This document shows positions 26,450-35,236 of a DNA stretch of 64,000 nt, in pieces (within the stretch, counting starts at the first letter, position 1; every line of letters starts with the position of its first letter). The notes under the pieces were generated by a model, which had not been told where the DNA came from, made no database searches, and saw only the letters and a list, made by a program, of their open reading frames with translations. The position numbers and the translations under genes are program-made. Location: NCBI GenBank assembly GCA_011390955.1, contig JAABRM010000010.1:62001-126000 (forward strand), given 5' to 3'. The DNA comes from Oscillatoriales cyanobacterium. GTDB taxonomy: Bacteria; Cyanobacteriota; Cyanobacteriia; Cyanobacteriales; Laspinemataceae.

Positions 26450-26564
26450 ATTGGAGTACCGTAAACTGTTGAGATTTCCTAATTTAGAACGGACTAAATA
26501 TGAAGTAACCAGCGAGGAAACTGTAGATTATAATTGCTTTATTTGCATAATTTTTATTGCATAA
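26439..26564 (+). pseudogene. Truncated partner of the 26108 gene
   Basis: From the overlapping ATG the frame reads MSGRLEYRKLLRFPNLERTK, YEVTSEETVDYNC and then diverges into FICIIFIA before a stop. The Y-x-V-T-S-x-x-T-x-x-YNC string looks like the start of a longer protein family whose next residues are usually IAWA(A)G-like (from memory, not checked). Here the sequence collapses into TTTATTGCATAATTT repeats, so about three quarters of the gene seems lost. Confidence 0.5.
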
Positions 26565-26623
26565 TTTTTATTTTTGAATGAAATCGAAAAATAGCGTGGG
26601 AATAATGAGCGATCGCTTGTAAT

Positions 26624-26870
26624 GTGGAAGTGTTGTTAGAGGCGATCGCGGATATCCCGAATTTGAGCGATCGCCACTTAATCTTAATCTATTCAGGGCG
26701 CCCCAGAAACCGGGTTTTTGGGGTTTTTTGCGGAAATTTTGGGTTAACCCCAGGAAAAAAACCCGGTTCCCGATCTTCCGCCGGACGGATGAATGGTAGA
26801 ATCTTTACGGCAGTCTATGGCTTGGTTGGATTTTTCTACTCAAGATGATTTAGCCGCTTGGTTGGCTTAG
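26624..26870 (+). pseudogene. Possible Rpn-family C-terminal debris split by a repeat
   Basis: Two short frames, VEVLLEAIADIPNLSDRHLI (26624) and MVESLRQSMAWLDFSTQDDL plus AAWLA-stop (ending 26870), resemble the tail of Rpn-type proteins (L-x-D-F-x-x-x-D-L-x-x-W-L). Between them lies a GGGCGCCCCAGAAACCGGGT repeat also found near 25470. Identification is weak. Confidence 0.3.
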
Positions 26871-26942
26871 TTAAATTAATCATCCGCGAATACAGGGCAA
26901 CTATCAGGGTACGATAGTCAATTTGAAACCAGGAGGTGACAG

Positions 26943-27431
26943 ATGTGGAGTTGTGATGATGTGGCTGACTATTTTATCAAGTTAGCCAATGACACTGGCT
27001 CTTTTGTCAGTAATCTTCAATTACAAAAATTAGTCTATTATGCTCAAGCTTGGCATTTGGCAATTCATGGGGAGCCGTTGTTTCCAGAAGACTTTGAGGC
27101 ATGGGTTCACGGCCCGGTGATTCCTGAGTTATATGAACAGTATCAAGCTTTTAGTTGGAAACCCATTCAAAAAGAGGTGACAAAACTCAATTTATCCCAG
27201 TCTGTCATCAGTTTTTTGGATGAAATCGCTGATGTTTATTTTTGCTGTAATAGTTATGAACTAGAGCGGATGACTCAACAGGAATCACCTTGGAATATAG
27301 CTAGGGGTAATCTTCCGATTGATGCCCCATCAAATTCCGTGATTCAGAAACAATGGATGAAAGAATATTACGCGAATCATGCCCAAGAAGCCGCAGAAAA
27401 CGAAAGTCTCTCGAAACAAGCTGTCATCTGA
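26943..27431 (+). CDS. Panacea-domain antitoxin (PanA/SocA-like, DUF4065)
   Basis: The 162 residues have VADYFIKLANDTGSFVSNLQ, LQKLVYYAQAWHLAI, FEAWVHGPVIPELYEQY and a T-x-x-x-SPW motif (MTQQESPWNIAR), which define the Panacea domain. In PanAT systems this domain neutralises diverse unrelated toxins encoded next to it. A strong AGGAGGTGAC lies 4 bases before the ATG. The stop is 53 bp inside the following gene, so the two are tightly coupled. Confidence 0.88.
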   Translation: MWSCDDVADYFIKLANDTGSFVSNLQLQKLVYYAQAWHLAIHGEPLFPEDFEAWVHGPVIPELYEQYQAFSWKPIQKEVTKLNLSQSVISFLDEIADVYFCCNSYELERMTQQESPWNIARGNLPIDAPSNSVIQKQWMKEYYANHAQEAAENESLSKQAVI

Positions 27432-27816
27432 TATTTCTCCAACTCAGCTTAAGTCTACGCCCAATATTAGCTTTTCCTTTGTTTATTTACAACAACAAAA
27501 CCCAAAATTTTCATATAATCAGCAAGATGTGAGGTATTTTACTGCTTTACTGGAAAGATTAAAAAGTCTTTCTACTATGACGGTGACAGAGATGACGGTA
27601 CAGAATGCGAAAAGTTTACGATGTCATCCGATCGACTGGAATGATAGTCGAGTGACTGAAAAAAGTTTTGGGATTCCTAATGAAAAACAGTTAGTAGATA
27701 CACCATATCAGCTTTTTCAGTTGTCGTCTAATGAGCATGGGAGAGTTCATGGTTTTTTTATTCAGAATATGTGTTATATCGTTTGGTTAGATCCTGACCA
27801 TAATCTCTATTCCTAG
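27379..27816 (+). CDS. Probable toxin partner of the Panacea antitoxin
   Basis: 145 residues from the first ATG, which overlaps the antitoxin by 53 bp. The first 25-30 residues may be an overestimate of the N-terminus. The core is ISFSFVYLQQQNPKF, DVRYFTALLERLKSLS, RCHPIDWNDSRVTEKSFGIP and a C-terminal HGRVHGFFIQNMCYIVWLDP then DHNLYS. I do not recognise the fold with certainty; the small size, the basic N-terminus and the overlap with a Panacea gene make a toxin role likely. The target is unknown. Confidence 0.7.
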   Translation: MPKKPQKTKVSRNKLSSDISPTQLKSTPNISFSFVYLQQQNPKFSYNQQDVRYFTALLERLKSLSTMTVTEMTVQNAKSLRCHPIDWNDSRVTEKSFGIPNEKQLVDTPYQLFQLSSNEHGRVHGFFIQNMCYIVWLDPDHNLYS

Positions 27817-27960
27817 GATCCCTGACCCAACTGAGTAATTAGGCAATGAGTTTTGCTATGTTTTAGTTAAGTTTATTTAGGTTAATCCCCTACCCATAGC
27901 TAATGGGATAATTGAGATTTGTCTGTTCACATCTATATCTATATATAAATCCCAAAAATT

Positions 27961-28848
27961 ATGATGAGTGTTGACGAAGCATTGACCCTCGCAGAAATAG
28001 TTTTAGAAGCAGAAGAAGAACCGCTGAACGATGTTCAAGAAATTATTTTTCGGGAATGTTGGCAAGGACGCACTTCTTATGAGGCGATCGCTCATGTTTC
28101 AGGCTATGATAAGGAATATTTAAAATGCGCTGGGTCGAAACTTTGGCAACAATTATCAGACGCTTTTGGAGAAAAGGTGAAAAAAAGTAATCTTAAATCA
28201 GTAATTCGGCGCTACGCACAGGAACATCCTTTAAAATTACCGCGCAATTTAGTCATTGAAGTTAATCTCAGTGGGGCGAGTATTAGTGGAGACAATATTG
28301 GTGGAGAAAATATCCTGGGTGATTTGAGTGAAGCTAATTTTTGTTTGCATGATTCTCGGCCACAAAAAACTTCTCAGGAAAAACCCCCACCTCGGTCAAA
28401 ATTTCGCCACAGACACTTTGATTCATCGGAAAAAATTGATAGATTTCCAGAGAAAACTTATCAATGGCATGGGTGGGAGTTTGACTCGGAAGCTGAGGTA
28501 AAAATAGCAGAAGCATTAGACCAAACCGGGGTGTTATTTTTCCCCAATGCTCAAGGCAGACTAACTTCGGCAACAGGTCGAGAAAATTCGGTGCCAGGGT
28601 TTTTAATCTGCGATCGAGGCAAGTGGGGATTATTAGCGGTAAAAAAGAGGATATCGGCGGAAAATGTCGCCGAAATTATGCCGGAAAATGTCGCCGAAAT
28701 TATGCCCGGAGATGATGAGCGATCGCGCATTTTTCAATCATTGAAATCTCAGGGAATTCACCTGATTGCTGATTACAATGTTATAGAATGTCTAGAAGAA
28801 AGCGATCGCATTGTGCAAGATTTTTTAGACCATTTGAGTAATGCCTAA
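27961..28848 (+). CDS. vMAP-type N-terminal HTH protein with an eroded PD-(D/E)XK domain
   Basis: Residues 1-85 (VDEALTLAEIVLEAEEEPLN, DVQEIIFRECWQGRTSYEAI, GSKLWQQLSDAFGEKVKKSN) match the helix-turn-helix found at the N-terminus of vWA-MoxR-associated and other cyanobacterial conflict proteins. A short pentapeptide-like stretch (LSGASISGDNIGGENILGD) follows. The C-terminal 140 residues (WHGWEFDSEAEVKIAEALDQ, FLICDRGKWGLLAVKKR, RSRIFQSLKSQGIHL) resemble a nuclease domain. Where I expect PDFLI and a LEVDG-like strand it has PGFLI and LAVKK, so catalytic acids seem lost. A 24-bp tandem duplication (ENVAEIMP twice) follows. It is probably inactive as a nuclease. Confidence 0.7.
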   Translation: MMSVDEALTLAEIVLEAEEEPLNDVQEIIFRECWQGRTSYEAIAHVSGYDKEYLKCAGSKLWQQLSDAFGEKVKKSNLKSVIRRYAQEHPLKLPRNLVIEVNLSGASISGDNIGGENILGDLSEANFCLHDSRPQKTSQEKPPPRSKFRHRHFDSSEKIDRFPEKTYQWHGWEFDSEAEVKIAEALDQTGVLFFPNAQGRLTSATGRENSVPGFLICDRGKWGLLAVKKRISAENVAEIMPENVAEIMPGDDERSRIFQSLKSQGIHLIADYNVIECLEESDRIVQDFLDHLSNA

Positions 28849-29035
28849 AGTGGCTCAATTACAGCGTTTTTTAGATGAATATAGCAATGAGCGCAGTAAC
28901 TTTCGTTCGAGGTTGCTCACCAATAAATCCTTTTTTAAAGACGAACCCCGCTCCCCTACACCCTACACCCTACACCCCACACCCTGCGCGTAGCGCTATA
29001 GTTTTTGACATGAATAGAGCAAACCTGAACAAAAT

Positions 29036-29070
29036 AAAAAACCCCTGTACCGAAGTACGGGGGTTTTTTA
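29036..29070 (-). terminator. Terminator of psbD-psbC
   Basis: On the minus strand, ACCCCCGTAC, a TTCG tetraloop and GTACAGGGG are followed by TTTTTTATTTT, about 40 bp after the psbC stop codon. The plus strand also ends in GGGGGTTTTTT, so it could act in both directions. Confidence 0.88.
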
Positions 29071-29107
29071 ATCCTCAGTGAAGAGTTAATTCAACACTGA
29101 TATCGGA

Positions 29108-30490
29108 TTAGTCGAGGTAATCCATCGACATAACTGCCTCGTTCTCGCGATCGATACCTTTTTCAAAGCCAGCAGCGGCAGCGCGAGCGCGACCAGCGTG
29201 CCAGAGGTGTCCGACCAAGAAGAAGAAAGCGAGAATAAAGTGAGAACCAGCCAGCCAAGCGCGGGGGTTCACATAGTTGAAGCCATTGGCTTCAGTGATA
29301 ATGCCACCGACGGAGTTAATCGAACCGTTGGGAGCATGGGTCATGTATTCAGCAGCGCGACGAATTTGCCAGGGCTGAATGTCATTCTTGAGCTTTTTGA
29401 GATCCAAACCATTAGGACCACGGAGGGGTTCAACCCAGGGGCCACGGAAATCCCAGAAGCGCATGGTTTCACCACCGAAGATAATTTCACCAGTGGGAGA
29501 GCGCATCAGGTATTTACCAAGACCAGTGGGACCTTGAGCCGTACCAATGTTGGCACCTAAGCGTTGGTCGCGAACCAGGAAGGTGAACGCTTGTGCTTGA
29601 GAAGCTTCGGCGTTGGTTGGCCCGTAGAATTCGCTGGGATAAGCAGTGTTGTTAAACCAAACGAAAGAGGTGGCGATGAAAGCCATCAGGGACAGAGCGC
29701 CCAAGCTGTAAGACAGGTAAGCTTCTCCATTCCAGATGAAGGCACGACGTACCCAACCAAAGGGCTGAGTCAGAATGTGCCAGATGCCACCAAAAATGCA
29801 GATCAGGCCAATCCAGATGTGACCGCCGATGATGTCTTCCATGTTGCCGACACTGATCATCCAGCCTTCGCCCCCAAAAGGAGCTTTCAGCAGATAACCG
29901 AAGATCACAGCGGGGTTCAGAGTGGGGTTAGTAATCACGCGGACATCACCACCACCGGGAGCCCAAGTGTCGTAGACACCGCCAAAGAACATGGCTTTGA
30001 ACACCAACAGCAGCGCACCGCATCCGAGCAGGATCAGGTGATAGCCGATGATGTTGGTCATCTGGTTCTTATCTTTCCAGTCATACCCAAAGAAAGAAGA
30101 ATATTCTTCGAGGGTTTCCGGACCGCGGACGGCGTGATAAATCCCGCCTAAACCGAGAACAGCAGATGAGATTAAGTGCAGAACACCTACCACGAAGTAA
30201 GGGAAGGTATCAATTACTTCCCCACCAGGGCCAACACCAAAGCCCAGAGTACCCAAGTGAGGCAGGAGGATTAAGCCCTGTTCGTACATGGGTTTTTCTG
30301 GTACGAAGTGAGCCACTTCAAACAGGGTCATGGCTCCAGCCCAGAAGACAATCAGGCCAGCGTGGGCAACGTGAGCACCCAGGAGTTTACCAGATAGATT
30401 GATTAGACGAGCGTTACCAGCCCACCAGGCAAAGCCGGTAGTGGCTTGGTCACGTCCGCCGATCATTGACGTATTAAAAGTGCTTTGCAC
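29108..30490 (-). CDS. psbC: Photosystem II chlorophyll-binding core antenna CP43
   Basis: A 460-residue thylakoid protein that binds antenna chlorophyll and contributes ligands to the Mn4CaO5 cluster through the large lumenal loop ([14 protein letters not shown], with the conserved Glu and Arg near 340). Typical strings include [20 protein letters not shown] near the start and [20 protein letters not shown] near the end. The start is GTG, as usual for psbC, with AGAGGT about 10 bases upstream. In most cyanobacteria psbC starts inside psbD; here an in-frame TAG lies two codons upstream of the GTG and the genes are 108 bp apart. The sequence reads as ordinary CP43, not a far-red variant. Confidence 0.98.
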   Translation of the reverse strand: MQSTFNTSMIGGRDQATTGFAWWAGNARLINLSGKLLGAHVAHAGLIVFWAGAMTLFEVAHFVPEKPMYEQGLILLPHLGTLGFGVGPGGEVIDTFPYFVVGVLHLISSAVLGLGGIYHAVRGPETLEEYSSFFGYDWKDKNQMTNIIGYHLILLGCGALLLVFKAMFFGGVYDTWAPGGGDVRVITNPTLNPAVIFGYLLKAPFGGEGWMISVGNMEDIIGGHIWIGLICIFGGIWHILTQPFGWVRRAFIWNGEAYLSYSLGALSLMAFIATSFVWFNNTAYPSEFYGPTNAEASQAQAFTFLVRDQRLGANIGTAQGPTGLGKYLMRSPTGEIIFGGETMRFWDFRGPWVEPLRGPNGLDLKKLKNDIQPWQIRRAAEYMTHAPNGSINSVGGIITEANGFNYVNPRAWLAGSHFILAFFFLVGHLWHAGRARAAAAGFEKGIDRENEAVMSMDYLD

Positions 30491-30542
30491 AGGCTACGAC
30501 CTCTTTTGCGATCGACTCAACAATTAGGGGGTTTTTGGTTTT

Positions 30543-30575
30543 GAGTGTTGGGTCAGTCCGAATGACTTAACACTC
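30543..30575 (-). promoter_or_regulatory. Hairpin in the psbD-psbC spacer
   Basis: GAGTGTT and AACACTC, with an inner GTCA/TGAC pair, form a stem-loop between the two genes. No T-run follows on the minus strand, so it is not an intrinsic terminator. It could be an mRNA processing or stability element. Confidence 0.5.
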
Positions 30576-30598
30576 AAAGCCGGATAAATAGAATACTA

Positions 30599-31654
30599 TT
30601 ACAGAGCGTTACCGCGAGGCAGAACTTCCTCGGGGAACACAAAGGTTTCATGGGGTTGGTCAACGGGGGCCATCCAAGCTCTTAGACCTTCGTTCAACAA
30701 TTGGTTCTTGGTGTAGAAGGTTTCAAATTCGGGGTCTTCAGCCGCCCGCAGTTCTTGGGAAACGAAGTCATAAGCCCGCAGGTTCAGACCTAAGCCCACC
30801 ACACCGATAGAGCACATCCACAAGCCGGTGACAGGCACAAACAGCATGAAGAAGTGTAACCAGCGTTTGTTAGAGAAGGCAATCCCGAAGATTTGCGACC
30901 AGTAACGGTTGGCAGTCACCATTGAGTAGGTTTCTTCCGACTGGGTGGGTTCAAATGCCCGGAAGGTGTTGGCTCCTTCGCCATCTTCAAACAAGGTGTT
31001 TTCCACCGTGGCACCGTGAATGGCGCACAGCAGGGCTCCACCGAGGATGCCTGCAACTCCCATCATGTGGAAGGGGTTGAGAGTCCAGTTGTGGAAACCT
31101 TGGAAGAAGAGGATGAAACGGAAGATGCCAGCGACACCGAAGCTAGGGGCAAAGAACCAGCCAGACTGACCCAAGGGGTACATCAGGAAGACGCTGACGA
31201 ATACGGCAATCGGGCCGGTGAAGGCGATCGCATTATAAGGGCGAATTCCCACCAGTCGAGCAATTTCCAACTGACGCAAGCAGAAGCCAATCAGACCGAA
31301 GGCTCCATGCAGGGCGACGAATGCCCACAGTCCACCCAATTGGCACCAACGAGCAAAGGAGCCTTGGGCTTCTGGGCCCCAGAGGAACAGTAAGGAATGT
31401 CCTAAGCTGTTCGGGGGGGTGGAAACGGCCACGGTCAGGAAGTTGCAACCTTCCAGGTAGGAAGAAGCTAATCCGTGGGTGTACCAGGAAGTCACAAAGG
31501 TGGTGCCGGTCAGCCAGCCCCCAACCGCCAGGAAGGCGCAGGGGAATAGCAGAATTCCAGACCAACCTACGAATACAAATCGATCGCGTTTCAGCCAGTC
31601 GTCGAGTACGTCAAACCATCCTCGCTCTTGGCTGCGTCCAATGGCGATTGTCAT
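30599..31654 (-). CDS. psbD: Photosystem II reaction centre protein D2
   Basis: A 351-residue thylakoid reaction-centre protein that carries the primary plastoquinone and part of P680. The redox tyrosine lies in IRPYNAIAF near 160, chlorophyll and iron histidines in [13 protein letters not shown] and [12 protein letters not shown], the QA-site Trp in [10 protein letters not shown], and the last iron His in NKRWLHFFM. The C-terminus ends [11 protein letters not shown] probable promoter (TTTACT-18-TATAGT) lies about 65-100 bp upstream and three 12-bp repeats lie further up. It is divergent from ycf4 across 609 bp. Confidence 0.98.
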   Translation of the reverse strand: MTIAIGRSQERGWFDVLDDWLKRDRFVFVGWSGILLFPCAFLAVGGWLTGTTFVTSWYTHGLASSYLEGCNFLTVAVSTPPNSLGHSLLFLWGPEAQGSFARWCQLGGLWAFVALHGAFGLIGFCLRQLEIARLVGIRPYNAIAFTGPIAVFVSVFLMYPLGQSGWFFAPSFGVAGIFRFILFFQGFHNWTLNPFHMMGVAGILGGALLCAIHGATVENTLFEDGEGANTFRAFEPTQSEETYSMVTANRYWSQIFGIAFSNKRWLHFFMLFVPVTGLWMCSIGVVGLGLNLRAYDFVSQELRAAEDPEFETFYTKNQLLNEGLRAWMAPVDQPHETFVFPEEVLPRGNAL

Positions 31655-31721
31655 AACTTTTATCTTTTATCTAATCTGCTTGGTGGACAAGAATCGCAAG
31701 CGTTCTCATTAACTTAACATA

Positions 31722-31751
31722 ACTATAGAATATTTACAAAAATTTAGTAAA
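31722..31751 (-). promoter_or_regulatory. Candidate psbD promoter
   Basis: On the minus strand TTTACT (31746-31751), an 18-bp spacer and TATAGT (31722-31727) fit a sigma-70 type promoter. A start near 31715 would give a leader of about 60 nt. Confidence 0.5.
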
Positions 31752-31758
31752 CCCTTTT

Positions 31759-31794
31759 TTTGGCCAAATATTTGGTCAAATATTTGGCCAAACA
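31759..31794. promoter_or_regulatory. Three 12-bp TTTGGCCAAATA repeats upstream of the psbD promoter
   Basis: TTTGGCCAAATA, TTTGGTCAAATA and TTTGGCCAAACA follow each other without gaps, ending 7 bp upstream of the proposed -35 box. Each contains a dyad (TTTGGCCAAA), so the array looks like an iterated protein-binding site. The regulator is unknown. Confidence 0.5.
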
Positions 31795-32263
31795 CCGCGA
31801 TCGCCACAAAATCTGCCTGAGTTTCCCTGGTAGCTTGGCTTCAGTCGTTAAAAATACTCATTAAAATCAGCGCTCGTAGGCAGCAGCGTCGAGGGCGATC
31901 GCGGCTCTAGGGAGGAAAATATGAAGAAACCAGAAAATTCTTATTGTTTTGATAAATTTTTTCACTACATCAAACGGATTTGGGGAAAAAATGCCTTCTT
32001 AAATAGATCAAACCTTAAATAAATGGCGAAAAACGCTGAGAAAATGACCCGATCGCGCTTTGCCCTGGATCGATACCTGCCAGTGAGGGGGGAATCAGCG
32101 GAGCATCGATCCCTAAAATTACTTAAATGTGAGTAGCTTAGAGAGTTATGATTTGAGATTGGCTTAGGTTAACCCAATTGTACCGTGCTGAAATCAGATC
32201 GGACTTCTGTTCAGCCCATGCAATTTAAGGTGCTCACGCTTTCTACAAAACTCTAAGATTTCC

Positions 32264-32830
32264 ATGACCACAAAAACTATCTCCAAAAGCGATCGCGTCC
32301 TTAGTCAGCAAATTATTGGCTCTCGTCGGCCCAGTAACTACTTTTGGGCTACGGTTGTCACCCTGGGAGCCACTGGCTTTCTGTTAGCGGGAATTTCCAG
32401 CTATTTGCAAATCAATTTATTGCCGGTTTCTGATGCCACCCAACTGATTTTCGTCCCTCAAGGCTTAGTCATGGGACTTTATGGAGTCGCGGGTAATCTC
32501 CTGGGATTGTACCTGTGGCTGGTGATTATCTGGGATGTTGGCGGCGGTTACAACGAATTTAACCAAGAAACTGGCCAGATTCGGATTTTCCGCTGGGGAT
32601 ATCCGGGCAAAAATCGCCGGGTGGATATTACCTACTCCACGGAAGATGTCCAAGCGGTGCGTGTGGATATTAAAGAAGGGTTAAATCCCCGTCGGGAGCT
32701 TTATTTGCGAGTAAAAGGACATAATCCCATCCCTCTGAGTCGGGTGGGACAACCGTTAGCGCTCTCAGAATTAGAAAATCAAGGGGCTGAACTGGCGCAA
32801 TTTTTGCGAGTTCCCCTGGAAGGTTTATAG
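32264..32830 (+). CDS. ycf4: Photosystem I assembly protein Ycf4
   Basis: A 188-residue thylakoid membrane protein needed for efficient photosystem I assembly. It has two N-terminal membrane spans (FWATVVTLGATGFLLAGISS and LVMGLYGVAGNLLGLYLWLV), then the conserved WDVGGGYNEFN, the IRIFRWGYPGKNRR stretch and a C-terminal VRVDIKEGLNPRRELYLRVK segment. It is divergent from psbD, so the shared 609-bp spacer holds both promoters. Confidence 0.97.
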   Translation: MTTKTISKSDRVLSQQIIGSRRPSNYFWATVVTLGATGFLLAGISSYLQINLLPVSDATQLIFVPQGLVMGLYGVAGNLLGLYLWLVIIWDVGGGYNEFNQETGQIRIFRWGYPGKNRRVDITYSTEDVQAVRVDIKEGLNPRRELYLRVKGHNPIPLSRVGQPLALSELENQGAELAQFLRVPLEGL

Positions 32831-32969
32831 AAAATTTTCCATCGATCCGATCCAATCAGGATGACGCCCAAATCTGAGTTCCTGGTGATTTCAAGGCCGA
32901 TCGCCGGAAATTACCCGGTCTGTAGATAAGATGATTTCGGAAAAATGCTGTTGCGATAATGGTTCCCCT

Positions 32970-33710
32970 ATGAATTTTCAAATTAAGCATTGGTTTATGT
33001 CTCTGTTGATGATCGGCACCTTGCTGACCGCTGGATGTGCGGCAAATACTGCCACATCCAATCCCCCAACCGACAATGCCACTGCTGCGCCAATCAGTCA
33101 AACATTAGGTACGAATATGAGTAATTTACCCCAGTTAGAAGGAAAAGCGACCGTAGTGATGACGGTGAAAGGTCAGCCAATTACTATTGAAGTGGATGGC
33201 ACTAAGGCACCCATCACTGCCGGAAATTTTGTAGACCTCGTACAACGAGGTGTGTATGATGGGTTGGCATTTCACCGGGTCGTCCGTGAACCCCAGCCAT
33301 TTGTGGTTCAAGGTGGCGACCCCCAAGGGAAAGATCCCAAGTTTCCTGTGGGGCAGATGGGAACAGGTGGTTTTATTGATGAACAAGGAAATCGTCGCTT
33401 TATTCCCCTAGAAATTACCCCCGAAGGGGCCGAGAGTCCCATTTATAGTAAAACTTTCCAGATGGCGCGGATTTCCCAGCCACCGGCATTGCCCCATACC
33501 AAGGGCGCTGTGGCGATGGCCCGATCTCAACCCCCTGATTCCGCTTCTTCCCAGTTCTACTTTGCTTTGGATGATTTGTCTTTCTTAGATGGGAATTATG
33601 CGGTGTTTGGCTATGTCACCGACGGCATGAATGTGGTCGATCAAATTCAACAAGGCGATCGCATTGAGTCGGCGAAGGTGACACAAGGTGCAGAAAACTT
33701 GAAAAAGTAA
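32970..33710 (+). CDS. Cyclophilin-type peptidyl-prolyl isomerase, lipoprotein
   Basis: I start at the ATG at 32970 (MNFQIKHWFMSLLMIG) because it gives a clean lipoprotein signal with lipobox LLTAGC; an ATG 13 codons upstream also opens the frame. The mature 220 residues form a cyclophilin domain: VDGTKAPITAGNFVDLVQRG, VYDGLAFHRVV with the catalytic Arg, FVVQGGDPQG, and SSQFYFALDD/FLDGNYAVFGYV. It likely assists folding of exported proteins in the periplasm or thylakoid lumen side. It is 139 bp downstream of ycf4 on the same strand. Confidence 0.93.
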   Translation: MNFQIKHWFMSLLMIGTLLTAGCAANTATSNPPTDNATAAPISQTLGTNMSNLPQLEGKATVVMTVKGQPITIEVDGTKAPITAGNFVDLVQRGVYDGLAFHRVVREPQPFVVQGGDPQGKDPKFPVGQMGTGGFIDEQGNRRFIPLEITPEGAESPIYSKTFQMARISQPPALPHTKGAVAMARSQPPDSASSQFYFALDDLSFLDGNYAVFGYVTDGMNVVDQIQQGDRIESAKVTQGAENLKK

Positions 33711-33791
33711 TCAAATTTAGGTTATAATCAAAAGTTGCTAAAAATAGCTAAAAATTGCCTAAATTTTTAACTTTTATTTCTCAGGTTTTTT

Positions 33792-34955
33792 GTGCAAGTT
33801 GTCGTCACTGGGATTGGTTTGCTTTCAGCTTTAGGCCCCAGCCTGGAGACAAGCTGGTTGCGTTTAATTGCTGGTGAATCGGCGATTCAGATCGGGCAAC
33901 CATTCTCAGAATTACCCCCCCGACCCTTGGGGTTAATTGGGGAAACCCCTGCTCAGTTGATTCCTTTAATTGAGCAGGTTGTCCCTGCCGCGTTGAAAGA
34001 TGCCGGTTTAACCCCACCTCTGCCTGACTGTGGGGTGGCGATCGGTTCTTCCCGCAGTCAGCAAGCCCGGTGGGAACAATATTTAGTAAATTATTTGCGA
34101 CATCAAGCCATTGACCCAAATTATTGCCCAGAAGCACACCTAGAAGATTGGTTGAGCAGCCTGCCTCATGCCGGGGCGATCGCCGCTGCTAAACTGGTGG
34201 GAGCAACTGGCACCGTATTAGGGCCAATGGCATCATGTGCCACCGGGATATGGAGTGTCGCTCGTGCTTTTCAACTGATTCAAACCGGGGAATCAAACCG
34301 GGTCTTAGCCGGTGCAGTGGAAGCCCCCGTGACCCCTTTAAGTTTGGCCGGGTTTACCCAAATGGGGGCTTTGGCAAAAACAGGTTGCTATCCTTTCGAT
34401 CGCTACCGAGAAGGATTGGTTTTAGCGGAAGGGGGAGCGGTTTTTGTGTTGGAAACAGCGGAATTGGCCAAACATCGAGGCGCGAAAATTTATGGGCAAA
34501 TTTTGGGTGTTGGACTGACCAATGATGCTTGTGCTTTGAATTCTTCTGAACCGGAGGGAACCATTGCCCAAAGAGCGATCGCTCAATGTTTAAATCGCAG
34601 TGATTTAGTTGCTTCTGATATCGACTATATCCACTGTCACGGCACCAGCACTCTGCTCAACGATCGATTTGAAGCTAATTTAATTCAAAAGTTATTTTCT
34701 CAAAAAGTGGCGGTTAGTTCGACAAAAGGGGCTACAGGTCATACTTTGGGAGCATCCGGTGCCCTGGGGATCGCCTTTAGTCTCATGGCTTTAAAAGATG
34801 GATTTTTGCCCCCTTGTGTGGGCTTAACCGAGCCAGAATTTGATTTAAATTTTGTGACTAATTCCTCAACCCATGACTTACAAAATGTTTTGTGTTTAAG
34901 TTTTGGTTTTGGCGGTCAAAATGCGGCGATCGCTTTGGGTAAATTCTTGGGCTAA
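33792..34955 (+). CDS. Beta-ketoacyl-ACP synthase (FabF/KAS II-like)
   Basis: A 387-residue condensing enzyme of fatty-acid synthesis. The catalytic triad is visible: Cys in MASCATGIWS near 147, His in IHCHGTSTLLND near 281, and His in KGATGHTLGASGA near 318. The C-terminal glycine-rich loop is SFGFGGQNAAIAL. It is shorter than typical FabF (about 410 aa) and lacks the long loops, so it may be a second, specialised ketosynthase. The start is GTG, with only a weak CAGG upstream. No other fatty-acid genes are nearby. Confidence 0.9.
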   Translation: MQVVVTGIGLLSALGPSLETSWLRLIAGESAIQIGQPFSELPPRPLGLIGETPAQLIPLIEQVVPAALKDAGLTPPLPDCGVAIGSSRSQQARWEQYLVNYLRHQAIDPNYCPEAHLEDWLSSLPHAGAIAAAKLVGATGTVLGPMASCATGIWSVARAFQLIQTGESNRVLAGAVEAPVTPLSLAGFTQMGALAKTGCYPFDRYREGLVLAEGGAVFVLETAELAKHRGAKIYGQILGVGLTNDACALNSSEPEGTIAQRAIAQCLNRSDLVASDIDYIHCHGTSTLLNDRFEANLIQKLFSQKVAVSSTKGATGHTLGASGALGIAFSLMALKDGFLPPCVGLTEPEFDLNFVTNSSTHDLQNVLCLSFGFGGQNAAIALGKFLG

Positions 34956-35094
34956 TTGTCTCATTGGAGAGTAAATATACTAAAAACCATTGTTGATTCA
35001 AGGAAACTGGTTTATGCTGTCTAGTTGAAAATCGCTATAATTTTAGGAAATCATCCCAAATCCGGTTCTCAAAATCCACTTATATTCGTCATAC

Positions 35095-35119
35095 GTCATT
35101 CCCGCGAAAGCGGGAATCC
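35095..35119. repeat. Single ATTCCCGC/GCGGGAAT palindrome
   Basis: GTCATTCCCGCGAAAGCGGG followed by AATCC is a lone copy of the palindrome that forms the core of the 54-bp array and the TAAGTAGG element. Confidence 0.8.
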
Positions 35120-35236
35120 ACGAGCATTTTAGGGGATTGTAATAGTCAGTCTATGAAAAGCCGATTTGGTATCATCAGACGCTCGCTTTGATTAATTGAA
35201 GCAAAATTATCATAATTTAACCGGGAGTAATGAGTA

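Noticed and set aside
29108-31654. Far-red photoacclimation (FaRLiP) psbC/psbD paralogues
   Set aside because: Sequences read as ordinary CP43 and D2, and no other far-red cluster genes (psbA, psbB, psa or apc paralogues, RfpA/B/C) are near.
29198-31656. Long plus-strand open frames opposite psbC and psbD (up to 195 aa)
   Set aside because: They are antisense shadows of highly conserved genes, with unnatural composition and no ribosome binding sites.
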